DNA of 64,000 bases, taken from positions 62,001-126,000 of the forward strand of contig CAVYVA010000001.1 in NCBI GenBank assembly GCA_963771835.1, given 5' to 3'. The notes beneath the pieces were generated by a model. That model searched no databases. It saw only the letters and a program-made list of their open reading frames with translations, and was not told the origin of the DNA. Below are positions 36,852-45,252 of this stretch, in pieces. Every line of letters begins with the position of its first letter. The stretch's first letter is position 1. Source of the stretch: CAVQCJ01 sp963771835 (GTDB lineage: Bacteria; Actinomycetota; Actinomycetes; Prado026). Made by a program: the position numbers and the translations under genes.

Positions 36852-38351
36852 TCAGCGCTCGACGGCCCACCCCTTGGACCGCTCGACGGCCGCTCGCCAC
36901 CGACGGTGGGCGGCGTCGTCGCGGGGCCCGGGCTCGAACCGCTTCTGCAGGCGCCACGTCCGGGCCAGCTCGTCCGTCGACGACCAGACGCCGGTGCCGA
37001 GGCCGGCCAGGAAGGCAGCCCCGAGCCCGGTCGTCTCGACCACCTCGGGCCGTACCACCGGCACGCCCAGCTGGTCGGCCTGCAGACCGCAGAGCAGATC
37101 GTTGGCCGCCGCGCCGCCGTCCACGGCCAGCACCGGGAGCTCGACGCCGGCCTCGCGGACCATGAGGTCGACGACGTCCCGGACCTCGAAGGCGATGGCC
37201 TCCAGCGTGGCCCTGGCCAGGTGCGCGCTCGACGTCGACCGGGTGATGCCGACGATCGTGCCGCGCGCCGCCGGGTCCCAGTCCGGGGCGCCGAGCCCGG
37301 TCAGGGCCGGAACGAACACCACGCCGCCGGAGTCCGGGACGCTCGCGGCGAGCGCTTCGACGTCCGCGGCCGAGCGCAGGATGCCCAGCCCGTCCCGCAG
37401 CCACTGCACGGCCGCGCCGGTGACGAAGACCGACCCCTCCAGCGCGTACTCGAGCCGCCCGTCCGGGTGCCCCCAGGCCACTGTCGTCAGCAGTCCGCCG
37501 GTCGAGCGCACCGCCCGCGGGCCGGTGTTCACCAGGACGAACGAGCCGGTGCCGTACGTGCACTTCGACGAGCCCGGTGCGTAGCAGGTCTGCCCGAAGA
37601 GCGCCGCCTGCTGGTCACCGGCGATCCCGGCGACCGGCACGGCCAGCCCGGCGAACACGGACGGGTCGGTCCGGCCGACGACGCCGTACGAGGGCACGAC
37701 CTCCGGGAGCGCCTGGATCGGGACCCCGAACAGCTCGCAGAGCTCGGCCGACCAGTGGCCGGTGCCGAGGTCGAACAGCAGCGTCCTGGAGGCGTTCGAC
37801 GCATCCGTGACGTGCTGCAGGCCTCTGGTCATCCGGGCGACGAGGTACGAGTCGACGGTGCCGACGGCCACCCGCCCGGCGACGACGCCCGCCCACGAGT
37901 GCGGGTCGTTGGCCGCGAGCCAGGCGAGCTTCGTCGCGGAGAAGTACGGGTCCAGGCGCAGACCGGTCAGCTCGCTCACCCGCGGCTCGTGACCGGCGGC
38001 GCGTAGCCGGTCGCACAGGTCGGCTGTGCGCCGGTCCTGCCAGACGATGGCGGGGCGGACGGAGCCGAGCGTCTCGCGGTCCCAGAGCACCACCGTCTCC
38101 CGCTGGTTGGTCACGCCGACGCAGCTCGGCGCGGCCACGCCGGCCGCCTCGCCCCGGTCGAGCGCCTCGCGCACCGCCGTCAGCGTCGCGGCCCAGATCT
38201 CGTCCGGCTCGTGCTCGACCCAGCCGTCGGCCGGGAAGTGCTGCGGGAACTCCCGGTAGCCGCGAGCTGCGACCCGCCCGTCGTGCGTCACCAGCAGCGC
38301 CGTCACGCCGGTCGTCCCGGCGTCGACCGCGAGCACGGTGCCGGCGGTCAC
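36852..38351 (-). CDS. glpK: Glycerol kinase
   Basis: A 499-residue FGGY-family kinase: VLAVDAGTTGVTALLVTHDG (ATP phosphate loop), SCVGVTNQRETVVLWDRETL, KCTYGTGSFVLVNTG and LAVDGGAAANDLLCGLQADQ. These motifs separate glycerol kinase from other FGGY members. The GTG start overlaps the stop of the DUF1028 gene by 4 nt. It runs toward the plsC-like gene, convergent with 27 nt between stops. Confidence 0.94.
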   Translation of the reverse strand: MTAGTVLAVDAGTTGVTALLVTHDGRVAARGYREFPQHFPADGWVEHEPDEIWAATLTAVREALDRGEAAGVAAPSCVGVTNQRETVVLWDRETLGSVRPAIVWQDRRTADLCDRLRAAGHEPRVSELTGLRLDPYFSATKLAWLAANDPHSWAGVVAGRVAVGTVDSYLVARMTRGLQHVTDASNASRTLLFDLGTGHWSAELCELFGVPIQALPEVVPSYGVVGRTDPSVFAGLAVPVAGIAGDQQAALFGQTCYAPGSSKCTYGTGSFVLVNTGPRAVRSTGGLLTTVAWGHPDGRLEYALEGSVFVTGAAVQWLRDGLGILRSAADVEALAASVPDSGGVVFVPALTGLGAPDWDPAARGTIVGITRSTSSAHLARATLEAIAFEVRDVVDLMVREAGVELPVLAVDGGAAANDLLCGLQADQLGVPVVRPEVVETTGLGAAFLAGLGTGVWSSTDELARTWRLQKRFEPGPRDDAAHRRWRAAVERSKGWAVER

Positions 38352-39220
38352 CGGCCGGTCCCGTGGTTCGCCCGGTCCGGCGTCTTCCGCAGGTGGTCGA
38401 GCACCACCGGGTCCAGCCGGCCGCGCACCAGCCGCTCCTCCAGGTTCTCGGTGCCGGCCCACGCGGCGAGCGCGGCCGCGAGCGCCGCCGCCGAACCGTC
38501 GGCCGGCGGGTGCCCGGCCCGGCCGAGCAGGCCGCAGACCTCGTCGGCGAGGACGCCTTCCAGCGGCAGGCAGTCGGCCGGGTCCGGGCGTTCGAAGTAC
38601 AGAGCGTGCAGGGATCGCAGCCGGACCAGCTCCGGCACCGGGTCGGGATGGTCGTCGACGCGCAGGTCGACCAGCACGTCGCTGCCGCCGCCGTAGCCGC
38701 CGTCCGGGGCGACCACGAGCACCGCGGCGGACTGCCGACCGCGCCGGTCACCACCCGCGCGGTCGCCCGCCGTCAACGTGGTGAGCAGCCGGTCCACCAG
38801 GTCCTGACCCGGGCCCGACTCGAGCCAGGCCCGTTCCATCGCAGCCACGACCTCGGGGCCGGTGAGGATGTTGCCCTGGATCGCGTACCCGTCGCCGACG
38901 GCGCCGCCGGCCCAGGGCAGGCACTCGGCCCCGGTCCACGAGGCCCCGTCCCCGGCCGCGGCGACCACCCCGAGCTGGCGGTGCTCGCGGTCGGCGTCCG
39001 CCGCGGTGACGCGGTCGACCGAAGTCTGCGCGTCCGCGCCCTGGCCGAGCAGCGCAAGCACGTCGCCGCGGTACGCAAGATTCGCCAGCGCCTGGGTCGC
39101 CACCGCCCCGGTGCCCGCCTTCGCCGCGGGCACCGCCGCACCGACCGCGAGGAACTTGGACGCGACGGCCACCCCGTACGTCGTACCGTCGGCGCTGCGG
39201 GCCGCGATCGAGAAGGTCAT
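38348..39220 (-). CDS. DUF1028 family protein (Ntn-hydrolase-like)
   Basis: A 290-residue protein beginning TFSIAARSADG after the ATG at 39220, then VAVASKFLAVGAAVPAAKAG, AIQGNILTGPEVVAAM and DLRVDDHPDPVPELVRL, all typical of DUF1028. The family has an Ntn-hydrolase-like fold; biochemical role is unknown. TAGCCT lies 7 nt before the ATG (leaderless). It is coupled to glpK by a 4-nt overlap. Confidence 0.9.
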   Translation of the reverse strand: MTFSIAARSADGTTYGVAVASKFLAVGAAVPAAKAGTGAVATQALANLAYRGDVLALLGQGADAQTSVDRVTAADADREHRQLGVVAAAGDGASWTGAECLPWAGGAVGDGYAIQGNILTGPEVVAAMERAWLESGPGQDLVDRLLTTLTAGDRAGGDRRGRQSAAVLVVAPDGGYGGGSDVLVDLRVDDHPDPVPELVRLRSLHALYFERPDPADCLPLEGVLADEVCGLLGRAGHPPADGSAAALAAALAAWAGTENLEERLVRGRLDPVVLDHLRKTPDRANHGTGR

Positions 39221-39328
39221 GGTCGGCAGGCTACCGATGCGCCTGCCGGGCACCCGGTGCTGGAACTGCCGGGCCGGACACGGTTGGATTCAGCCCGACG
39301 ACCCCCGCGAGCGACGAGTGGAGCACGG

Positions 39329-40354
39329 ATGCGCATCGGAGTCCTGACCGGCGGCGGCGACTGCCCTGGTCTCAACGCAGTGATCAGGGCCGTCGTGCGC
39401 AAGGGGGTCCAGCACTACGGGCACGAGTTCGTCGGCTTCCGGGACGGCTGGAAGGGCCCGCTCGAGAGCCTGACGATGCCGCTGGACGTCGCGGCCGTGC
39501 GCGGGATCCTGCCCAGGGGCGGCACCATCCTGGGTTCCTCGCGGACCAATCCGATCAAGGTGGACGGCGGGATCGAGCGCATCGAGGAGAACCTCACGTC
39601 GCTGGGCGTCGACGCGCTGGTGGCCATCGGCGGTGAGGACACCCTCGGCGTCGCCACCCGGCTCGACGAGCACGACGTACGGGTCGTGGGCGTGCCGAAG
39701 ACCATCGACAACGACCTCAACGCGACGGACTACACCTTCGGCTTCGACACCGCGGTGAACATCGCCACCGAGGCGATCGACCGTCTGCACACGACGGCCG
39801 AGTCGCACCACCGGGCGCTGATCGTCGAGGTCATGGGCCGGCATGCCGGCTGGATCGCCCTGCACGCCGGGATGGCCGGCGGCGCCAACGTCATCCTCAT
39901 CCCGGAGCAGCCGTTCGACATCGACCAGGTCTGCGAGTGGGTGGAGCGCCGGTTCGAGTCCCACTACGCGCCGGTCATCGTGGTCGCCGAGGGCGCTCTG
40001 CCCAGCGACGGCGACCTGATGACCAGGGATGCACCGCTGGACGCCTTCGGGCACGTCCGGCTGTCCGGGATCGGCGAGTGGCTGGCCGGGCAGATCGAGC
40101 AGCGCACCGGCAAGGAAGCGCGCACGACGGTGCTCGGACACATCCAGCGAGGTGGCACGCCCACCGCGTTCGACCGCTGGCTGGCGACCCGGTTCGGCCT
40201 GCACGCGATCGAGGCCGTGAACGACGGGGACTTCGGGAAGATGGTCGCGCTGCGCGGGGTGGATGTGGTCCGCGTGCCGCTGGCCGCGGCGACGACGGAG
40301 CTCAAGACGGTGCCGCCCGCGTTGTACGAAGAGGCCAAGACCCTGTTCGGCTGA
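39329..40354 (+). CDS. pfkA: 6-phosphofructokinase, probably pyrophosphate-dependent
   Basis: A 341-residue group III phosphofructokinase (GGGDCPGLNAVIRAVV; EVMGRHAGWIALHAG; GHIQRGGTPTAFDRW). The donor-determining residues are GGEDTLGVA (Asp104) and PKTIDNDL (Lys124). Asp104 plus Lys124 is the combination of the PPi-dependent enzyme of Amycolatopsis methanolica, whereas ATP enzymes have Gly at 104. The start ATG has GGAG 6 nt upstream. It would catalyse reversible fructose-6-phosphate phosphorylation. Confidence 0.92.
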   Translation: MRIGVLTGGGDCPGLNAVIRAVVRKGVQHYGHEFVGFRDGWKGPLESLTMPLDVAAVRGILPRGGTILGSSRTNPIKVDGGIERIEENLTSLGVDALVAIGGEDTLGVATRLDEHDVRVVGVPKTIDNDLNATDYTFGFDTAVNIATEAIDRLHTTAESHHRALIVEVMGRHAGWIALHAGMAGGANVILIPEQPFDIDQVCEWVERRFESHYAPVIVVAEGALPSDGDLMTRDAPLDAFGHVRLSGIGEWLAGQIEQRTGKEARTTVLGHIQRGGTPTAFDRWLATRFGLHAIEAVNDGDFGKMVALRGVDVVRVPLAAATTELKTVPPALYEEAKTLFG

Positions 40355-40523
40355 CCCGGCTGCCGATGGACCGCCCAGCGGACCGTCGGCGTCTGTCTCT
40401 GGCGTGCTCGCCGGAGAACCGGTAAGAGTGGTTTCGCGGGCGTGTCGGGCGTGCCGCTGAGGCGCCTGCGCCGACCGGGTGTCAGCCCGAGCCATCCGTG
40501 TCCCGGCGGAGAGGAGCCAGATC

Positions 40524-41147
40524 GTGGACATGAAGCTCGAGGTCACGGTGCTGCCGGTGTCCGACGTGGACCGGGCCAAGGCGTTCTACGAACGCCTCGG
40601 CTGGCGGCTGGACGCGGACGTCGCCGGCGGCGACTTCCGCCTGGTCCAGCTCACGCCCCCGGGCTCGGGCTGCTCTGTGCAGTTCGGCACCGGCCTCACG
40701 TCGGCCGTCCCGGGATCGGCCGAGGCCCTGTACCTGGTCGTCTCGGACATCGAGGCCGCGCGTGACGAGCTGGTGAAGCTCGATGTCGAGGTCACCGAGG
40801 TGTTCCACTGCGCGACCGGGTTCGCCTGCAGGTTCGGCGACGACAGCACGCCTGGTCGGGTGATCGGGCCGGCGCCCGACGGCCTCAGCTACGGGTCCTT
40901 CGCGTCGTTCACCGACCCGGACGGGAACCGCTGGCTGTTCCAGCAGGTCACGACCCGGCTGCCCGGCCGCGTCGACCCCGCGCAGACGCAGTACGCGTCG
41001 GCGTCCGACCTCGCCGAGGCGCTGCGGCGGGCCGCGGCGGCGCACGGAGAGCACGAGGCCCGGACCGGGCAGGCCGACCCGAACTGGCCGGACTGGTATG
41101 CCGAGTACATGGTGCGGGAGCGGGCGGGACAGGACCTGCCGACATGA
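40524..41147 (+). CDS. VOC-family (glyoxalase/bleomycin-resistance-like) protein
   Basis: A 207-residue protein with a VOC fold in its first 150 residues (LPVSDVDRAKAFYERLGWRL; ASFTDPDGNRWLFQQVT) and a C-terminal tail ending ADPNWPDWYAEYMVRER, a tail common in actinobacterial members. GTG 40524 has GAGGAG 8 nt upstream. The stop overlaps the next gene in ATGA, so the VOC protein and FAD oxidoreductase are coupled. Substrate unknown. Confidence 0.88.
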   Translation: MDMKLEVTVLPVSDVDRAKAFYERLGWRLDADVAGGDFRLVQLTPPGSGCSVQFGTGLTSAVPGSAEALYLVVSDIEAARDELVKLDVEVTEVFHCATGFACRFGDDSTPGRVIGPAPDGLSYGSFASFTDPDGNRWLFQQVTTRLPGRVDPAQTQYASASDLAEALRRAAAAHGEHEARTGQADPNWPDWYAEYMVRERAGQDLPT

Positions 41148-42496
41148 CGACGGACCCGACCGTCGACTACGACGTCATCGTCCTCGGCGCCGGCTCGCCC
41201 GGCGAGCACTGCGCCGGCGCACTGGCCGAGGGCGGCCTGCGTGTCGCGGTGGTCGAGCGCGAGCTGGTCGGTGGCGAGTGCTCGTACTGGGCGTGCATCC
41301 CGTCGAAGACGTTGCTGCGTCCCGGTGAGGCCGTGCACGCCGCACGGGACGCCGCGGCGACCGCGGAGGTCGACGTCCGGGCGGCGCTGGCCTGGCGGGA
41401 CTTCATGGTCTCCAACTACTCCGACGCCGGCCAGGAGGGTTGGCTCAAGAGCAACGGCATCGACCTGCTGCGCGGCACCGGGCGGCTGGCCGGGGTCGGC
41501 GTGGTCGAGGTCGACGGCGTGCGCCGCACGGCGACGCACGTCGTCATGGCCAACGGTGCCGACCCGGTCATCCCGCCGATCCCGGGCCTTCGCGAGCTCG
41601 ACGGGATCTGGACGAACCGCGAGGCGACCGGCATGAAGGTCGTCCCCGACCGGTTGCTGGTGCTCGGCGGCGGGCCGGTCGGCGTGGAGATGGCCCAGGC
41701 CGTCACCCGGCTCGGGGGACGGGTCACGATCGTCGAGGGAGCGGACCACCTGCTGTCCCGGGAGCCCGCACCGCTCGGCGAGGCGCTCGCCGAGGTCCTG
41801 CGCAGCGACGGCATCGAGGTCGTCCTGGGTGAGCACGTCGCCGCGGCACGGCGGGACGGCGAGGACTACGTCCTGGCCGTCGACGGCGGCCGCGAGCTGC
41901 GCGGCGACCGGCTGCTCGTCGCCACCGGCCGTCGCCCCCGCGTGGACGGGGTCGGCCTGGAGACCGTCGGTGTCACGGCCGACAGCCACGGCATCCCGGT
42001 CGACGCCCGGCTGCGGGCGGGTGAGCGGCTCTGGGCGATCGGCGACGTCACCGGCATCTGGCCGCTCACCCACGTCGGCAAGTACCAGGGCGAGGTGGTC
42101 GCCGCGAACATCCTGGGCGAGCCGCGCGCCGCGGACTACCGGGCCGTGCCGCGCGTCACCTACACCGACCCGCAGGCGGCCTCGGTGGGCGCCACGGAGG
42201 CCAGGTTCAGCGCGAGCGTGCCGGTGTCGGAGCTGGCCAAGACCGAGACGTACAGCCGCGCGTACGCCCAGTCCAACGGCTTCTTGACCCTCCTCAGCGA
42301 CGGCGAGCACCTGACCGGCGCGTACGCGCTCGGCCCCGAGGCCGGCGAATGGCTCCAGCAGGCCACGCTGGCCATCCGCGCTCGCGTCCCTCTCGACGTC
42401 CTGCGCGACACCATCCAGCCGTTCCCGACCTTCTCCGAGATCTACGTCGGCGCGCTGAAGGCCCTCCACGGCACGATCGCGACGACGACGGCATGA
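41144..42496 (+). CDS. FAD-dependent pyridine nucleotide-disulfide oxidoreductase
   Basis: A 450-residue flavoprotein of the mercuric reductase/lipoamide dehydrogenase superfamily. FAD site YDVIVLGAGSPGEHCAGALA, redox pair Cys46-Cys51 in GGECSYWACIPSKTLL, NAD(P) site LLVLGGGPVGVEMAQAV, second FAD motif LWAIGDVTG. The C-terminal catalytic His of the classical HPT-SE motif is absent: the sequence reads IQPFPTFSEIY. It may therefore not be a true disulfide reductase. It is coupled to the VOC gene. Confidence 0.9.
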   Translation: MTTDPTVDYDVIVLGAGSPGEHCAGALAEGGLRVAVVERELVGGECSYWACIPSKTLLRPGEAVHAARDAAATAEVDVRAALAWRDFMVSNYSDAGQEGWLKSNGIDLLRGTGRLAGVGVVEVDGVRRTATHVVMANGADPVIPPIPGLRELDGIWTNREATGMKVVPDRLLVLGGGPVGVEMAQAVTRLGGRVTIVEGADHLLSREPAPLGEALAEVLRSDGIEVVLGEHVAAARRDGEDYVLAVDGGRELRGDRLLVATGRRPRVDGVGLETVGVTADSHGIPVDARLRAGERLWAIGDVTGIWPLTHVGKYQGEVVAANILGEPRAADYRAVPRVTYTDPQAASVGATEARFSASVPVSELAKTETYSRAYAQSNGFLTLLSDGEHLTGAYALGPEAGEWLQQATLAIRARVPLDVLRDTIQPFPTFSEIYVGALKALHGTIATTTA

Positions 42497-42524
42497 GGTT
42501 CGGGGGCCGAGCACCGGAGGTGTC

Positions 42525-43287
42525 ATGACGACCGTGTCTGATCTGACCCGTACCGCGCGGGGACCGGAGCTGCTCGGGCAGATCGTCGTCGTGATCGGCG
42601 GCAGCGCCGGTATCGGGCTGGAGACAGCCAGAAGGGCGCGGGTCGAGGGCGCCGACGTCATCGTCACCGCGCGCAACCCCGACCGCCTGGAACGCGCCGC
42701 CCTGGAGCTCGGCGCGCGGAGCAGCACGGCCTTCGACGCCACCGACTTCGATCGGCTCGACCAGTTCTTCGAGGAGCTGCCGACACCGATCGACCATCTG
42801 ATGGTCACCGCCGGTGGTCCGTACTACGCCCCGCTGGCGACCATGGACTTCGAGCAGGCGCGCCGCGACGTGGACGAGCATCTGTGGCTGACGCTGCGCG
42901 TGGCCCGCAACGCCGCCGGAAAGGTACGTCCCGGGGGAACGTTGCTGTTCATCGGTGGCACCGGCGGTCGCCGTCCGGCCGTCGGCTTGTCGATCGTGTC
43001 GACCTTCACCGCAGGGCTTCCCGCCCTGACCAAGAGCCTGGCTCTCGAGCTCGCGCCGATCCGGGTCAACCTCATCGCGCCGGGCTTCGTCGACACGCCA
43101 TTGTCGGCGTCGCTCCTCGGCGACCAGCTGGACAAGCGTCGGAGCCGAGCTCCGGGCCACGTTGCCGATCGGGCGCGTGGTGGGGCCCGCGGATGTCGCC
43201 GCGCTCGCCGTCCACATCATGTCCAACACGGCTCTCACCGGGGCCACCTTCGACATCGACGGCGGCCAGCAGCTCGTCGCCGGGTGA
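42525..43287 (+). CDS. Short-chain dehydrogenase-like protein, catalytic tetrad absent, frame-disrupted
   Basis: Rossmann protein with the SDR cofactor loop VVIGGSAGIGLETA (residues 22-35) and ITARNPDRLERA-type helix. The usual YxxxK is missing: the equivalent stretch reads SIVSTFTAGLPALTKSLALE. The last third is shifted by one inserted base near 43140-43150; removing it gives SELRATLPIGRVVGPADVAA and a normal GG-type ending (TFDIDGGQQLVAG) at 43285. Length after repair is 253 residues, standard for the family. Confidence 0.82.
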
Positions 43288-43332
43288 GGGAGAAGCCGAC
43301 AACCGCGAGACCACGTGAGAGGCGGTCATCCT

Positions 43333-43926
43333 GTGCGTCCCGACATCGTCCCCGGCGGCACCCTGCCTGACTACGCGCTCCCCGACCACACCGGCACCGT
43401 GCGCAGCCTGAGCGAGCTCCAGGGCGCCGACCCGATGATCCTGACACTCGCCCGGGGCCACTACTGCCCGAAGGAGCACCAGCAGCACCGGGAGCTGGCG
43501 GCGTTCCAGTCGAAGGTCGCCGTGGCGTACACGCAGATCGTCACGATCTCGACGGACGTGCACCACACGCTGCAGGAGTTCCGCGCGTCGGTCGGCGCCC
43601 AGTGGACCTTCCTCTCCGACCCCGGGCGCACGATCCAGAAGGACCTCGACATCAAGGAGTACACCGACCCCGACAACGACCCGATGATCCCGCACACGCT
43701 CGTGCTCAAGCCGGGACTGGTCGTCCACAGCATCTACAACGGCTACTGGTTCTGGGGTCGGCCCTCGGTGGACGACCTCTGGCGTGACCTGCGTGCGGCG
43801 ACCAGCGAGATCCGGCCGGACTGGGATCTGAGCCGGCCGGGGCTGCGCGAGGCCTGGGATGCGGGCGACTGGTCGTCCTTCCACGGATGGGACCGCAAGG
43901 CCGGCACGCCCCCCAAGGCACCGTGA
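43333..43926 (+). CDS. Peroxiredoxin-like (AhpC/TSA) protein
   Basis: A 197-residue thioredoxin-fold protein. The putative peroxidatic cysteine is in LTLARGHYCPKEHQQHREL, followed by QIVTISTDVHHTLQEF and FLSDPGRTIQKDLDI. The sequence around the Cys differs from classical PXXXTXXC peroxiredoxins but matches a known AhpC/TSA side branch. The stop overlaps the next start by 4 nt. It fits the redox theme of the 40.5-44.8 kb genes. Confidence 0.85.
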   Translation: MRPDIVPGGTLPDYALPDHTGTVRSLSELQGADPMILTLARGHYCPKEHQQHRELAAFQSKVAVAYTQIVTISTDVHHTLQEFRASVGAQWTFLSDPGRTIQKDLDIKEYTDPDNDPMIPHTLVLKPGLVVHSIYNGYWFWGRPSVDDLWRDLRAATSEIRPDWDLSRPGLREAWDAGDWSSFHGWDRKAGTPPKAP

Positions 43927-44786
43927 TCGAGATGCCGTGGGTCCCGGAGTTCGTCAGCGCGGTGGAGCTGGTGCGGGCGCAGACACGCGCCGCGGGTCAG
44001 GCCGATCCGGTCGGGCAGTACTTCGCCGCCCTGAACGCGGGTGACACCCACGCTCTCGAGGATGTGTGGCCGGGTGAGGTGGTGATCTACGACCCCCGCG
44101 CGGGTGAGATCCGCGGCCACCGGCAGCTGCGACGGTTCGTCAGCGAGAACCAGTCCTGGATGGCGCAGCGCCGTGCCCGCACCGACATCGTCGCGTCGAC
44201 GTCCGCCGGCGGGCGTGCCGTGGTGGAGCTGCTGGTGCACCTCGATCAGGACGGGCAGGAATCGGCCTGGCCGGTGGCGGTCGTGGCCGAGTCCCCGGAC
44301 GACAGGTCCGTGGTGTTCCGCACCTACTGCTCCCAGTGGCCGGTCGACGGGCGGCGCCACGTACGGCCTCCGATACTCAGGTCCGGGAACGCCCACCCGG
44401 GCGATGTCGTCGGCCGCTACCACTGCGCGCTGGACGCCGGTGACGCGGACACGATCGTGAGCACCTTCACGCCGGACGGGTACGTGCGCGAGTCCGTGGG
44501 CCCGCAGCTCGACCACCGCGGAACGGCTGAGGTCCGCTCGTTCTTCACGCGGTGCTTCGGCTCAGGCGGCGGCATCGGCCTGCAGCACTGCGCCGTGACC
44601 GACGACGGCGTCCGCTGCGTCCTGGAGTACAACTGCGTCCGGTGGGGCAGCCACGACCTGCCACCGCAGGCGGGGATCGGCGTGTACGAACGCGGCCCGG
44701 ACGGGCTGCTGGCCGCCGCACGCATCTACGACGACGTCGAGCCCCCGGCGAGCAGCCCGAGCCCGAGCCTGAGCCTGAGCCGATGA
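43923..44786 (+). CDS. Tandem SnoaL/NTF2-like domain protein
   Basis: A 287-residue protein with two NTF2-like domains: the first around residues 28-130 (GQYFAALNAGDTHALEDVWP), the second around 158-275 (GRYHCALDAGDADTIVSTFT). Each keeps the helix and cone-shaped sheet pattern used for small-molecule binding or catalysis. The GTG start at 43923 overlaps the peroxiredoxin stop. The C-terminus is a Ser-Pro/Ser-Leu tail from short repeats. Function unknown. Confidence 0.8.
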   Translation: MIEMPWVPEFVSAVELVRAQTRAAGQADPVGQYFAALNAGDTHALEDVWPGEVVIYDPRAGEIRGHRQLRRFVSENQSWMAQRRARTDIVASTSAGGRAVVELLVHLDQDGQESAWPVAVVAESPDDRSVVFRTYCSQWPVDGRRHVRPPILRSGNAHPGDVVGRYHCALDAGDADTIVSTFTPDGYVRESVGPQLDHRGTAEVRSFFTRCFGSGGGIGLQHCAVTDDGVRCVLEYNCVRWGSHDLPPQAGIGVYERGPDGLLAAARIYDDVEPPASSPSPSLSLSR

Positions 44787-44825
44787 AGCCGTCTGGCAGC
44801 AGGGCAGCACGTCGGCGAGGGTCGA

Positions 44826-45035
44826 TCAGGGCTGGCCCGGCTGCCGCTTCCTGAGCGCCTCCTGCCGGGCGACGGTCGAACTGCCACCCCAGGCCTGGTC
44901 CTGCCCGAGGGCCTGCTTCTTGGCAGCGCGATAGCTGTTCAGCTCCAGCCGCCACTCGGCCGCGAGCCCTTCTTCGCCGAGAGCCTCGGCCTCCGCGATG
45001 TCGGTCAGCAGCTCCTGCTCGAATGCATCGGGCAC
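44826..45035 (-). CDS. Small conserved helical protein
   Basis: A 69-residue acidic helical protein (FEQELLTDIAEAEALGEEGL; WRLELNSYRAAKKQALGQD). TAGTCT lies 7 nt before the GTG at 45035, matching the leaderless pattern elsewhere in the window and supporting both the gene and its start. The 217 nt between this gene and the amidotransferase hold no convincing gene. Function unknown. Confidence 0.6.
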   Translation of the reverse strand: MPDAFEQELLTDIAEAEALGEEGLAAEWRLELNSYRAAKKQALGQDQAWGGSSTVARQEALRKRQPGQP

Positions 45036-45252
45036 AGCACCGAGACTAGGCGATGATTCGGACGACGGGCAGGTCGGACCTGGGCGGGACCATGAGCCAT
45101 CGGAGCGTTCGGATCGTGGGCGGGTGCTGCTGGCGTTGGGCGTGATCGCCGCCCTCCGGCATCTGAGACCGGCTGGCACCTGCGGAGCAGCCCGCGGCCG
45201 TGGCTTCCGGGCCCCCCAGCTCGTCCATCGGCGGAGGGTGGTCGGTTCGGCG

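Noticed and set aside
45046..45228. Minus-strand 60-codon frame between the small helical protein and the amidotransferase
   Set aside because: No ribosome site or -10 at a usable distance, composition unlike neighbours and no recognisable motif. Overlapping frames on both strands are equally open, as expected at this GC content.
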